Below are positions 54,751-63,891 of a stretch of DNA of 64,000 nt, piece by piece. The DNA is from an uncultured Acetobacteraceae bacterium (GTDB lineage: Bacteria; Pseudomonadota; Alphaproteobacteria; Acetobacterales; Acetobacteraceae): NCBI GenBank assembly GCA_903907955.1, contig CAIVPZ010000032.1, forward strand, positions 62,001-126,000, read 5' to 3'. Made by a program: the position numbers and the translations under genes. The notes beneath the pieces were generated by a model that ran no database searches, had not been told where the DNA came from, and saw only the letters and a list, made by a program, of their open reading frames with translations. The first letter of the stretch is position 1, and every line of letters begins with the position of its first letter.

Positions 54751-55824
54751 ATGAAGAAAATGCGAGCCGCCGTGTTTGTCGAGCTTGGGCGCATTGTGCT
54801 CGACGAGAAGCCGGTGCCCGATGTCGGACCGCTGGACGCGCTGATCCGCATTACCACCACCACGATCTGCGGCACCGACGTGCACATCCTCAAGGGCGAG
54901 TATCCGGTCGCCAGGGGGCTGACGATCGGCCACGAGCCGGTCGGCATCATCGAGCGGCTCGGCAGCGCGGTGCAGGGCTATCGCGAGGGCGAGCGGGTCA
55001 TCGCCGGTGCGATCACCCCCAGCGGCCATTCCGCCGCCTGCCAGTGCGGCTGCCTGTCGCAGGACGGTGCCGGCACGAAACACGGCTTCAAGGCGCTGGG
55101 TGGCTGGCGCTTCGGCAACACCATCGATGGCTGCCAGGCGGACTACGTTCTGGTGCCGGATGCCATGGTGAATCTGTGCCCGGTGCCGGACGGGTTGACC
55201 GACGAGCAGGTGCTGATGTGCCCGGACATCATGTCCACCGGCTTCGGCGGCGCGGAGAGCGGCGGGATCAGCATCGGCGACACCGTGGCGGTGTTCGCCC
55301 AGGGGCCGATCGGGCTGTGTGCCACCGCCGGCGCGAAGCTGTCGGGCGCCACCACGGTGATCGGCGTGGACACCATCCCCGGGCGGCTGGCGGCTGCGCG
55401 GCTGCTCGGCGCCGATATCACCATCGACTACCGGGCGGTCGATCCGGTGCGGGAGATCATGCGCCTCACCGACGGCCGCGGCGTCGATGTGGCCATCGAA
55501 GCGCTGGGCACGCAGGCGACGTTCGAGGCGGCGCTGCGGGTGCTGCGGCCGGGCGGCACGCTGTCCAGCCTGGGGGTGTATTCCGGCGATCTGCGGATTC
55601 CGCTGGATGCCTTCGCCGCAGGGCTGGGCAACCACCGGATCGTCACCACGCTGTGCCCCGGCGGCAAGGAGCGGATGCGCCGGCTGCTGGCGGTGATCGA
55701 ATCCGGCCGGGTGGACCTGAAGCCGATGGTGACGCATCGGTTCCGGCTGGACGACATCGAGGCCGCCTACGACCTGTTCGCCAACCAGCGCGACGGCGTG
55801 CTGAAGGTGGCGATCACCCCGTGA
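54751..55824 (+). CDS. Zinc-dependent alcohol dehydrogenase (medium-chain, isopropanol dehydrogenase-like)
   Basis: 357 residues. Catalytic zinc ligands are Cys in 'TTTICGTDVHILKG', His-Glu in 'LTIGHEPVGIIERLG' and a later acidic residue in the 'MCPDIMSTGFGGAESGGIS' segment. 'FKALGGWRFGNTIDGCQADY' is typical of the class near clostridial secondary alcohol dehydrogenases that lack a structural zinc. The cofactor motif is 'VAVFAQGPIGLCATAGAKLS' with 'VIGVDTIPGRLAAARLLGAD'. It would reduce ketones or oxidise secondary alcohols. Confidence 0.92.
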   Translation: MKKMRAAVFVELGRIVLDEKPVPDVGPLDALIRITTTTICGTDVHILKGEYPVARGLTIGHEPVGIIERLGSAVQGYREGERVIAGAITPSGHSAACQCGCLSQDGAGTKHGFKALGGWRFGNTIDGCQADYVLVPDAMVNLCPVPDGLTDEQVLMCPDIMSTGFGGAESGGISIGDTVAVFAQGPIGLCATAGAKLSGATTVIGVDTIPGRLAAARLLGADITIDYRAVDPVREIMRLTDGRGVDVAIEALGTQATFEAALRVLRPGGTLSSLGVYSGDLRIPLDAFAAGLGNHRIVTTLCPGGKERMRRLLAVIESGRVDLKPMVTHRFRLDDIEAAYDLFANQRDGVLKVAITP

Positions 55825-56053
55825 TGGCCGGCCCGGCCGAGCGAACCGGCGGGTTGAGGCGATACCCAAATGAATGATAGAAATCAGGAATTCCCGGCAT
55901 TGCACCCCCCATAGCGGGCGCGATCGCGGTGCGGCGTGATTATCGCGGATCAGGACGGAAGCCAGGTGAAAGACCTTTCATGACCGCATCCGGCGAGTCC
56001 GCAGCCAGCCATTTTCCGGCGCAGCCGGTGCAAGTGATGGCCGGATCAATACG

Positions 56054-56833
56054 ATGACCATTACCATCCCCTCGTCCCGGCCTTGCCAGGAACCCTATGT
56101 CGCCGCCGTTGTGGTGCCGACGATCCTGCGTCCTTCGCTCCGGCGTGCGGTTCTGAGTGTGTTTGCGCAGGATATCGACGGGCACGGCCAGTTATTGCTG
56201 GGTGTGGACAAGCATGTCGGCGACAGCGGTATCATAGGCGATATCATGTCCGCAAAGCCGCCAAATTGGGCGGTCACGGTTCTTGATGTTGGCTATTCGA
56301 CATCGATACGCCATGGTGGCATTCATGCGGCAAAAGACGGCGGGTCGCTTCGGACCATATTAAGCTATATGGCGAATAGCCGACACCTGGCATATCTTGA
56401 TGACGATAACTGGTGGGCGCCAAATCATCTGTCCAGTTTATTGAAGGCTGTTATTGGACTCGACTATAGCTACACCTATAGAATGTTTGTTGAACCGACG
56501 AATTGCACGCCTTTGGCAGTGGATAGCTGGGAGTCCCTTGGTCCGGACCGCGGCATATTTTTGCAAAAATTTGGCGGATTCATCGATCCGAATACCCTCA
56601 TGATTGACAAGACACGTTGCGAGCCGGTGTTGCGGTGGTGGGCCATTCCTTTGCATGGCGATCCTAAGGGCATGTCCGCCGACAGGCATGTTTTTCATTG
56701 TCTCAGGACGCAGTATCGCGGAAAACGAACCGGAATGGCCACCTGCTATTACGTGATGGATCCGGATGATGGCCTGCATTCCGACAGGATGGCGCGACTC
56801 CGGGAGGCGCAGGCGGGTCGTTCGGCATGCTGA
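56054..56833 (+). CDS. GT-A-type glycosyltransferase-like protein, AT-rich
   Basis: 259 residues. The start 'YVAAVVVPTILRPSLRRAVL' and the acidic triad D116-D118 in 'LAYLDDDNWWAPNHLSSLLK' are those of family 2/GT-A enzymes that bind a nucleotide-sugar with a metal. The acceptor is unknown. Base composition (about 56250-56780) is clearly less GC-rich than that of neighbouring genes, with codons such as ATA and TTA that are rare elsewhere, suggesting horizontal transfer. No other polysaccharide gene is adjacent. Confidence 0.7.
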   Translation: MTITIPSSRPCQEPYVAAVVVPTILRPSLRRAVLSVFAQDIDGHGQLLLGVDKHVGDSGIIGDIMSAKPPNWAVTVLDVGYSTSIRHGGIHAAKDGGSLRTILSYMANSRHLAYLDDDNWWAPNHLSSLLKAVIGLDYSYTYRMFVEPTNCTPLAVDSWESLGPDRGIFLQKFGGFIDPNTLMIDKTRCEPVLRWWAIPLHGDPKGMSADRHVFHCLRTQYRGKRTGMATCYYVMDPDDGLHSDRMARLREAQAGRSAC

Positions 56834-56964
56834 CCATCCGGCCGGAGAATGCCATTTCGGGGTGATGGATGCCGGCTTGCGGCTGCGTGAACGCGCCCCG
56901 CCGCCGGAATCGCCATTGAAGCAGCGGTCAAGCAACAAACGGCCCTGCCGGGAGATGAACCGCC

Positions 56965-57375
56965 ATGAAAGCAAGCCTCGTCCCAGGACTGACCTTCACC
57001 AGGCGCCTCACCGTGGACACCGCCCGCACCATCGGCTTCATGGGCGAGCAAGGCCGCGTCTATGCCACCCCCGCGCTGATCAGCGACATCGAATACACCT
57101 GTCGCGACGGTATCCTCGATCATCTCGATCCCGGCGAGGACAGCGTCGGCACCCGTGTCGAGCTTGACCACCTCGCCGCCACCCTGCCCGGCATGGCGGT
57201 GCAGATCGTGGTCACGCTCGCCGAGGTGAAGGGCCGCCAGGTCACCTTTGACGTCGTTGCCCGTGACCCGCTCGACGAGATCGGCCGGGGCCGGCATGTC
57301 CGTTTCGTTGTCGATATCCAGAAGACGCAGGATCGCCTGCGCGCGAAGGCGGCGCGGGCGCAGGGCGGCGCCTGA
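56965..57375 (+). CDS. FlK-type (fluoroacetyl-CoA-like) thioesterase
   Basis: 136 residues, hotdog fold. The residues of the FlK catalytic triad are T35 ('VYATPALISDIE'), E43 and H69 ('VELDHLAATLPGM'), at the same spacing as T42/E50/H76 of Streptomyces FlK. 'DPGEDSVGTRVELDHLA' and 'VTFDVVARDPLDEIGRGRHV' also match. Many bacteria carry FlK-like proteins with unknown acyl-CoA substrates, so fluoroacetyl-CoA is not implied. Its stop codon is formed by repeat A7. Confidence 0.88.
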   Translation: MKASLVPGLTFTRRLTVDTARTIGFMGEQGRVYATPALISDIEYTCRDGILDHLDPGEDSVGTRVELDHLAATLPGMAVQIVVTLAEVKGRQVTFDVVARDPLDEIGRGRHVRFVVDIQKTQDRLRAKAARAQGGA

Positions 57376-57477
57376 GAGTTTGTGAATGCATGCCCGCGAC
57401 GCGCCGGTCCGGCCGGAAATGCGCAACGATATCAGCGGGCGTTCATTCGCAAGTTCGATTGCTTCACCGGCTCTGAC
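57374..57477 (+). repeat. Family A palindromic repeat, copy A7
   Basis: 104 bp, starting inside the TGA of the thioesterase gene (TGAGAGTTTGTGAATGCATG), right end GATTGCTTCACCGGCTCTGAC. Same orientation as the gene. Confidence 0.9.
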
Positions 57478-57924
57478 GGCAGCGCGGCGGCCTGGATTGC
57501 GACGGAACGTCCGGCCGGCGCGTCAGTCACTTTGAAAGTGACCCGCAAACGCAATAACGAAATCGTAACTATTGCTGGAATCCACACTATCGTTCGCGGC
57601 TATTGCGCCGTTGCCCTGTCGTACTAGGCGCGCTACAAGTGCAACCGTCCGCGCTTCGCCTTCGGCGATGCCCCACCGAAGCCAAGGCTGCCCGCTTCGC
57701 CGCGCGGCGGCGGCTGAGGCCGGGCCGACCAACGGGAGCGCCCTGGGGGAATGCTGAGGCGACGCCGGACTGCGCCCTGGGGTGCATCGCCGGTGGCGCT
57801 TGCCTTTGGCGACATCGATGACCCCGATGCGGAACGCAGACGCCGGCTGGCGATGACACGGCGCTTCCGCATTTTCGAACAGCTCGGGACGGGGCCCGGC
57901 ATGTACTATCTATGGGAGTTACCA
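57478..57924. other. Region without a recognised gene before the DmsC-type gene
   Basis: About 57600-57850 holds GC-rich sequence with short palindromes (CCTTCGG...CCGAAGCC) and frames with no family match. It might be a decayed coding or repeat remnant. Alternative in-frame starts for the DmsC-type gene occur here (57751, 57853), but 57925 has the best ribosome site. Confidence 0.4.
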
Positions 57925-58764
57925 ATGGATGGTTCGGCTCCGTGGCGGCAAACCAGCTGGGACTGGCGTGCTGCCGGAAACTTCACTTTTGGCGGTGCGG
58001 GCGCCGGGCTGGCGTTCTGCGCCGCCGCGCTTGGGTTCGCCACCGGTGAGCGCAACATTGCGGCCTTCCTGCTGGCGCCGCTGCTGATCGCCGCCGGCAT
58101 CGGTCTGGCCTGGGCGGAACTCGGCAAGCCAAAGGATTTCCTGCGGGTGTTCTTCCACCCGCAGACGTCGTGGAAAAGCCGCGAGGCGCTGATCGCGCCG
58201 GTGCTGCTGATCGCGGCCCTGGTGGCGGCGGCGCTGCCGTTCACGCTTGTCCTGCTGCTGGTGCTGCTGCTGTCCGCCGGGTTCCTGTATGTGCAGGGGC
58301 GCGTGCTTGGCGATATCGGCGACACCCGCATCGTGCCGCTGGTGCTCAGCACCGGCGTGGCCGAAGGCGCGGCGCTGCTGACCGTCGCGGCGACGTTGAC
58401 GTTCAGCGGCTCCGCCGGGGAGGCGTTGCGCCTGACCATCCTGCTGGCGGCGCTGCGCTGGCCGGTCTGGACCATCTATCGCGACGGGCTGGCCCAGCAG
58501 GGCGCTCCGGCGCAGGGGGCTGCGCTGCGCGCCTTCGGTGAAAGCCGGGTGGCGCTGGTGCTGTGGGTGCCCATCGCCGTGCTCGCCCTTGCCGCGGTGC
58601 TGCCATGGTTCGGCTGGCTGCTGGCGGTGCTCGGCGGGCTTGCCACGGCAGCGTCGGGATGGTGGCTGAAATATCTCATCCTGACCGAAGCCCCGTCCGC
58701 CAAGCCGTTCGTTGCGCCACCTGCACCGGCGAAGCCGGCTGACGGCGAAGGAACGCCTGGATGA
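57925..58764 (+). CDS. DmsC/NrfD-like membrane anchor subunit of a molybdoenzyme
   Basis: 279 residues with about eight TM segments, from the ATG with GGGAG 8 nt upstream. 'SWDWRAAGNFTFGGAGAGL', 'LGKPKDFLRVFFHPQTSWKS' and 'REALIAPVLLIAALVAAALP' are typical of DmsC-like anchors that pass electrons between quinol and a molybdopterin oxidoreductase via an Fe-S subunit. No catalytic or Fe-S subunit gene is in the window, so it is an orphan here. Its stop overlaps the tandem GNAT start (ATGA). Confidence 0.82.
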   Translation: MDGSAPWRQTSWDWRAAGNFTFGGAGAGLAFCAAALGFATGERNIAAFLLAPLLIAAGIGLAWAELGKPKDFLRVFFHPQTSWKSREALIAPVLLIAALVAAALPFTLVLLLVLLLSAGFLYVQGRVLGDIGDTRIVPLVLSTGVAEGAALLTVAATLTFSGSAGEALRLTILLAALRWPVWTIYRDGLAQQGAPAQGAALRAFGESRVALVLWVPIAVLALAAVLPWFGWLLAVLGGLATAASGWWLKYLILTEAPSAKPFVAPPAPAKPADGEGTPG

Positions 58765-59714
58765 CATCAGCGGACGCAGCGGTTGGACCGATGATCCGGC
58801 CGCTGCGGGGCGCTGACCTCGATGCGGTGGTGACGATCGACCGCTCGGTCGTGGGCCGCCCCCGCATCCCCTTCTACGAACGGCGCCTCGCCCATCTGGA
58901 GCGCGAGCCGGGCGCCTTCGTGGCGCTGGCAGCCGAGCGGGACGGGGCGCTTGCCGGCTTCCTGCTGGTGCGCCTTTACGAGGGCGAGTTCGGCGGCGAC
59001 GTGCCCGAGGCGGCGCTGGACGCCATCGGCGTCGCTTCGCCCTGGCGTGGCCACGGCATTGCCCGCGCGCTGCTCGGGCGCCTGGTGGACATCCTGCGGG
59101 CTCGCGAGGTCGGTGTGATCGCCACCGAGGCCGAGTTGAGCGATACCGGGCTGATCGGCTTCTTCGCCCGTGCCGGCTTCCGCCTGTCGCCGCATATCGT
59201 GCTGGAGCGGCGGGTGGACGATGCCGCGCCCGGTTTCAGCGTTGCCGCCGAGGGCGGCGCGGCGCTGGCGCATGACCGCATTCCGGTGCGCTCCCTGCGG
59301 CCGGACGACCTGCGGGCGATCCTGCGCATCGACCGGCACATCACCGGCCGCGATCGCCGCGCCTACTGTGTCCGCAAGCTGGAGGAGGCGATGCGCGAAT
59401 CCGCCGTGCGCGTCTCCCTGGTGGCCGAGACCGATGGCCAGGTGACCGGATTCATCATGGCGCGGGTGGATTTCGGCGAGTTCGGCAATGCCGAGGCCGA
59501 GGCGGTCATGGACACGATCGGTGTCGAACCGGGCTGCGACCATCGCGGTGTGGCCAGTGCGCTGCTGTCGCAGCTTTTCACCAATCTGGGCGGTTTGCGG
59601 GTCGAGAAGGTCCGCACCAAGGTTGCCTGGAACCATTCCGCCCTGATCGGTTTCCTGGACCGCAACGGGTTCCGGCCGGGCAACCGCTTGGCGCTGCGGC
59701 GCCCGGTGGGCTGA
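58761..59714 (+). CDS. Tandem GNAT acetyltransferase
   Basis: 317 residues with two GNAT domains, about residues 10-160 and 175-315. The acetyl-CoA motifs are 'SPWRGHGIARALLGRLVDIL' and 'EPGCDHRGVASALLSQLF', each (Q/R)-x2-G-x-(G/A). Each domain has its own N-terminal strand ('MIRPLRGADLDAVVTIDRS', 'VRSLRPDDLRAILRIDRH'). The pair arose by duplication. The substrate is unknown. It is translationally coupled to the DmsC-type subunit, which suggests a link to that complex or its assembly. Confidence 0.9.
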   Translation: MTSADAAVGPMIRPLRGADLDAVVTIDRSVVGRPRIPFYERRLAHLEREPGAFVALAAERDGALAGFLLVRLYEGEFGGDVPEAALDAIGVASPWRGHGIARALLGRLVDILRAREVGVIATEAELSDTGLIGFFARAGFRLSPHIVLERRVDDAAPGFSVAAEGGAALAHDRIPVRSLRPDDLRAILRIDRHITGRDRRAYCVRKLEEAMRESAVRVSLVAETDGQVTGFIMARVDFGEFGNAEAEAVMDTIGVEPGCDHRGVASALLSQLFTNLGGLRVEKVRTKVAWNHSALIGFLDRNGFRPGNRLALRRPVG

Positions 59715-60245
59715 TCGCCCGGCCGTCTGATGGAGGGGCCACCTGATCGAGGGGCCGCGTGATCCGCCGGCATGGCAATGCCCCCTGCGCGCATGGCACC
59801 GAGCCCTGGCTGTGAGTTGCGCACAGGGGGCGTTACGCGCCAGACAGTCCTGCAGCCACGTGGTTAACCTGCGCCCAATCGCGGAAAGGTGAGGAATCAA
59901 ATCAGCGGTTTATGGTGCGTTGCCTAGATTCTCGGCATTTCGTCCAACTGGTTGAAGCCGAAGGCTCGAACCCTGCAACATCTGGTTTATCCCCAGAGTT
60001 CTCCACAGGAACGGGGGATATTCGCGGGATGGCCGGCGCCAGCCGCCCTGCCAACTCGGCGCTTTTCTGGTCAGCAACGCCTGCGCGCCGCCCGATGACA
60101 ACCGGGATCAGCCGCCAATGGGCGGAGAGGCGCTGCCTTTGCTGCGATGCCCCGTGGGGATGCGTTTGCGCGTGAACTTGCGGCGCGGTTTGTATACGAC
60201 GTGAATCGACGGCGCTTCGTGCCGCCGGCCAGTGGGGTGACCGCC
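59715..60245. other. Intergenic region with DnaA-box-like and tRNA-like stretches
   Basis: No gene recognised. Two near-consensus DnaA boxes lie 3 bp apart (TTATCCCCA at 59987 and TTCTCCACA at 59999). Just before them, 59945-59980 resembles D and T arms of a tRNA without an anticodon arm. Both are weak signals. Composition is lower in GC around 59880-60010. Confidence 0.4.
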
Positions 60246-61010
60246 ATGCGCCTGTCGGCATTTGTCTGCACGCTGGTGCTCGGACTGCTGCTGTTGGTCG
60301 GCGCGGCCGGGGCGGCGCCGCTGGACCCGGCGCAGCAGACGGAACTGATGGCGCTGTACGACCGCTACAACAAGGCGATCCTGGCGGGCAAGCTGGCCGA
60401 GGCGATGGCGCTGCGCCCGGCGCGGGTGCAGTCCGAGTTTCAGGCCAGGTCGAAGCAGGCCCGGGCCGGGTTGCTGGCCATGGCGCAGGCGATGACGCCC
60501 GACAAGGTGGTGCCACAGCGGGGGACGCTGTCCGACGACGGCAAGACGGCCACCGTGGTGACTCTGGCGACCAGGACCGCGACCGCCGCGGTCGCCCGGG
60601 CCGGCGGACCGAAGGCCGGCACCGTCAAGACCATCGAACTGACGCTGACCTTTCTGCGCGAGGGCCAGGCGTGGAAGCTGGACGACCTGATGTTCGGCAT
60701 GGACCCCGCCGACATCAGGCTGTGCAAGGACGAGGAGACGGAGGCGAAGTCCGCCTATGACGACGACCGGAGCGTCTCGTATGGTGGCCCGATCCGCCGG
60801 GTGGCGTTCAAGCCGGACCACACGCTGGTGGTGATCCGGGTGGTGGACGAGGAGGCATGTCTGATCATGCCGCCCCGCGACAGGCTGGTGGAGCGCGGCT
60901 TCAAGGTCGAGGCGCTGGCGCCCGACGCGATGATCGAAGCCGAGGCGGCGCCGCACCGCACCGACAAGCAGCGGGCGTGGGTGGACACGCTGACCGTGCA
61001 GAAGAACTGA
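60246..61010 (+). CDS. Secreted protein of unknown function
   Basis: 254 residues with a signal peptide (MRLSAFVCTLVLGLLLLVGAAGAAP). Residues about 28-140 have an NTF2/DUF-like alpha-beta pattern ('LMALYDRYNKAILAGKLAEA', 'LTLTFLREGQAWKLDDLMFG'). The second half ('VAFKPDHTLVVIRVVDEEAC') is beta-rich. Two cysteines occur. No family is assigned. It is isolated and is followed on the other strand by the cyd operon. Confidence 0.72.
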   Translation: MRLSAFVCTLVLGLLLLVGAAGAAPLDPAQQTELMALYDRYNKAILAGKLAEAMALRPARVQSEFQARSKQARAGLLAMAQAMTPDKVVPQRGTLSDDGKTATVVTLATRTATAAVARAGGPKAGTVKTIELTLTFLREGQAWKLDDLMFGMDPADIRLCKDEETEAKSAYDDDRSVSYGGPIRRVAFKPDHTLVVIRVVDEEACLIMPPRDRLVERGFKVEALAPDAMIEAEAAPHRTDKQRAWVDTLTVQKN

Positions 61011-61057
61011 ACGGACGGACGTCCGTTTCCGTTCGCACCTTGCAGGGCGCGCCCTGG

Positions 61058-61162
61058 CTACTCCGGCAGTCCCTTGCCCGGCGCCAGTTCCAGCCACATG
61101 GCGTTGAGGGCGGCGAAGGCGCAGGCGAAGCCAAGCCCGAGTATCCACGCGAAATACCACAT
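61058..61162 (-). CDS. cydX: Cytochrome bd oxidase small subunit CydX
   Basis: 34 residues, one TM helix: 'MWYFAWILGLGFACAFAALN', then 'AMWLELAPGKGLPE'. The pattern (Trp-Tyr-Phe-x-Trp-Ile-Leu-Gly, then Ala-Met-Trp-Leu-Glu) is that of the CydX/YbgT family, which stabilises the haem centres of bd oxidase. It lies 17 bp after cydB in the same operon. It is too short for most gene callers. Confidence 0.9.
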   Translation of the reverse strand: MWYFAWILGLGFACAFAALNAMWLELAPGKGLPE

Positions 61163-61179
61163 GACGCAGCAGGCTCCCT

Positions 61180-62319
61180 TCAATAGACGGTCCGCGTGTC
61201 GCGGGCGATGTCGGCCTCGGTCACCGGGCCGCGCAGGACGCGATAGACCCAGGCCGTGTAGGCCAGCACGACCGGCAGCAGCAGTGCCGTCGCCGCCGTC
61301 ATGATGCGCAGCGTCGTGTGGCTGGAGGAGGCGTCCCATACCGTCAGGCTCGCCGCCGGATCGAGCGAGGACGGCAGCAGGAACGGAAACAGGCTGAAGC
61401 CGGCGGTCGTGATCACGCCGGCGATGGCAAGCCCGCTGCCGAGGAAGGCCAGCACCGGGCGCTGTGCCCGGCGCGTCAGCCGCAGCGCAACCACGATGCC
61501 CAGCACGGCGAGCAGGGGGGCGGCAATCATCCAGGGATGCACGGTATAGTTTGCCAACAGCCCGCCCGGGACACGCAGCACCTCCTTGGCGAGCGGGTTG
61601 GAAGGCCCGTCAACGCCGCCGAACCGGCCGAGCGCGTAGCCGTCGAGCAGGCCCGCCCACACGCCGCCGGCCAGGAACAGGCCGAGCAGCGCAACCCCCG
61701 CCACCACGCCGGCCCGCCGCGCCCGCGCGCGCACCGCGCCTTCCGTCTTGCAGGCCAGCCAGTTCGCGCCGTGCTGGGTGATCATCGCCACGCTGACCAG
61801 CCCGCACAGCAGGGCGAACGGATTGAACAGGTCGAGCAGGCCGCCGGTATAGCTCAGCCGCAAATTGTCATCGAACCGGAACGGCACCCCCTGCAGCACG
61901 TTGCCGAACGCCACGCCGAACACCAGCGCCGGCACCAGCCCGCCCACGAACAGCGCCGCGTCCCACAGTGTCCGCCAGGCGCGCGATTCCAGCTTGCTGC
62001 GAAACTTGAAGCCCACCGGCCGCAGGATCAGCGCGCACAGCAACAGCAGCATCGCCAGGTAGAAGCCGGAGAACGCCACCGCATACAGCGGCGGCCAGGC
62101 GGCGAAAATGGCGCCGGCGCCGAGGATCAGCCAGACCTGATTGCCTTCCCAGACCGGTCCGATGGTGTTGATCGCCACCCGCCGCTCGATGTCGCTGCGG
62201 CCGACGAACGGCAGCAGGATGGCGGTGCCGAGATCGAATCCATCCATCACCGCAAAGCCGATCAGCAGCACGCCGAGCACCGCCCACCACAGCAGCCGCA
62301 AGGTTCCGTAGTCGAACAT
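61180..62319 (-). CDS. cydB: Cytochrome bd ubiquinol oxidase subunit II
   Basis: 379 residues with about eight to nine TM segments. '[20 protein letters not shown]', '[20 protein letters not shown]', '[17 protein letters not shown]' and '[20 protein letters not shown]' are strongly conserved CydB motifs. It is second in the operon, 10 bp after cydA, and is followed by cydX. Confidence 0.96.
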   Translation of the reverse strand: MFDYGTLRLLWWAVLGVLLIGFAVMDGFDLGTAILLPFVGRSDIERRVAINTIGPVWEGNQVWLILGAGAIFAAWPPLYAVAFSGFYLAMLLLLCALILRPVGFKFRSKLESRAWRTLWDAALFVGGLVPALVFGVAFGNVLQGVPFRFDDNLRLSYTGGLLDLFNPFALLCGLVSVAMITQHGANWLACKTEGAVRARARRAGVVAGVALLGLFLAGGVWAGLLDGYALGRFGGVDGPSNPLAKEVLRVPGGLLANYTVHPWMIAAPLLAVLGIVVALRLTRRAQRPVLAFLGSGLAIAGVITTAGFSLFPFLLPSSLDPAASLTVWDASSSHTTLRIMTAATALLLPVVLAYTAWVYRVLRGPVTEADIARDTRTVY

Positions 62320-62329
62320 CGGCCTCTCC

Positions 62330-63886
62330 CTATTCGGCCGCGCGCAACGCGGCGGCGGCTTGCGTCGTTGCCGGGGCGGGGGCGTCCGGACCGCGGCGGA
62401 TGGTGCGCACCATCAGGAACAGCTCGACGATCAACAGCGCGGAGTAGAACACCACGAAGCCGATCAGCGAAATCTCCACGTCGGAAGCGGGAATATCGGA
62501 CACCGACAGGAAGGTCGGCAGCACGCCGTCGATCGTCCAGGGCTGCCGTCCGCCTTCGGCCACATACCAGCCGAGTTCGGCAGCGATCCAGGGCAGCGGC
62601 AGGCTGGCGACACAGACGCGCAACAGCCAGCGGTGCCGTTCGAGCCGGCGCGCGCTGGCCAGCGCGAACATGGCGGCGAACAGCACGATGAAGAAAACGC
62701 CCAGCCCCACCATGATGCGGAAGCTCCAGAACAGCGGCGCCACCGCCGGCACGGTGTCCCACGCCGCCGCGTCGATCTGGGCGGGCGTTGCCGCGACGAT
62801 GTCGGGCGTGTGGCGCTTCAACAGCAGCGCATAGCCAAGATCGCTGACATGGGCTGCGAAGATCGTGCGGGCCTCGGTATTGGTGCGGTCGGCGCGCAGC
62901 GCCAGCATGGATTTGTAGGCGATGATGCCGCTTTCCACCCGCGTCCGGTTCTGCGCCACCAGGTCGTTGATGCCGGCCACTTTGTCGCCGACCGAACGGG
63001 TGACGATCAGGCCAAGCAGCCAGGGAATCCGCACCGGATAGCGGGTTTCGTGGCCGTTCTGGTCCGGCAGGCCGAACACGGTGAAGGCGGCGGGCGCCGG
63101 CTCGGTGTTCCATTCCGCCTCGATGGCGGCGATCTTCATGCGCTGGTTCTGGTCCGCGGTGTAGCCGCTTTCATCGCCCAGCACGACCACCGACAGCGCC
63201 GCGGCAAGGCCGAAACTGGCGGCCACCGTCATCGAGCGGATGGCCAGGCCGCGATGGCGGCCGGCGAGCAGATACAGCGCGCTGACCGACAGCACGAACA
63301 TCGCCCCGGTGACATAGCCGGCCGAGACGGTATGCACGAACTTCGCCTGCGCCACCGGATTGAACAGCACGGCGGCGAAGTCGGTGACCTCCATGCGCAT
63401 GGTCTCGACATTGAAGGCGCTGCCGACGGGATTCTGCATCCAGCCGTTGGCGATCAGAATCCACAGGGCGGACAGGTTCGACCCCAGCGCGACCATGCAG
63501 GTGACGCCAAGATGCTGCACCCGCGACAACCGCTCCCAGCCGAAGAAGAACAGACCGACGAAGGTGGCCTCAAGGAAAAACGCCATCAGCCCCTCGATGG
63601 CCAGCGGCGCCCCGAACACGTCGCCCACGTAATGGGAGTAGTACGCCCAGTTGGTGCCGAACTGGAATTCCATGGTGATGCCGGTCGCCACCCCCATGGC
63701 GAAGTTGATGCCGAACAGGGTGCCCCAGAATTTCGTCATGTCGCGCCACACCGTGCGACCGGTGGTGACGAAGATGCTCTCCATGATCGCCAGGAGCACC
63801 GAAAGCCCGAGCGTGAGCGGCACGAACAGGAAATGGTACATCGCGGTCAGCCCGAACTGCAGCCGCGAGAGTTCGACGACATCCAT
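62330..63886 (-). CDS. cydA: Cytochrome bd ubiquinol oxidase subunit I
   Basis: 518 residues from the ATG at 63886; a GTG at 63895 overlaps the upstream stop and is an alternative. The haem b595 ligand His is in '[17 protein letters not shown]'. The long Q-loop of the E. coli-type (L subfamily) is present ('[20 protein letters not shown]', '[20 protein letters not shown]'). '[19 protein letters not shown]' is conserved. It oxidises quinol and reduces O2 to water with high affinity, useful for respiratory protection of nitrogenase. Confidence 0.96.
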   Translation of the reverse strand: MDVVELSRLQFGLTAMYHFLFVPLTLGLSVLLAIMESIFVTTGRTVWRDMTKFWGTLFGINFAMGVATGITMEFQFGTNWAYYSHYVGDVFGAPLAIEGLMAFFLEATFVGLFFFGWERLSRVQHLGVTCMVALGSNLSALWILIANGWMQNPVGSAFNVETMRMEVTDFAAVLFNPVAQAKFVHTVSAGYVTGAMFVLSVSALYLLAGRHRGLAIRSMTVAASFGLAAALSVVVLGDESGYTADQNQRMKIAAIEAEWNTEPAPAAFTVFGLPDQNGHETRYPVRIPWLLGLIVTRSVGDKVAGINDLVAQNRTRVESGIIAYKSMLALRADRTNTEARTIFAAHVSDLGYALLLKRHTPDIVAATPAQIDAAAWDTVPAVAPLFWSFRIMVGLGVFFIVLFAAMFALASARRLERHRWLLRVCVASLPLPWIAAELGWYVAEGGRQPWTIDGVLPTFLSVSDIPASDVEISLIGFVVFYSALLIVELFLMVRTIRRGPDAPAPATTQAAAALRAAE

Positions 63887-63891
63887 GCCGG

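Noticed and set aside
59917-59981. A tRNA gene or attachment-site remnant.
   Set aside because: D-arm-like and T-arm-like pieces and a GTTGC/GCAAC stem are visible, but there is no anticodon arm and the T stem has a mismatch; no integrase is nearby.
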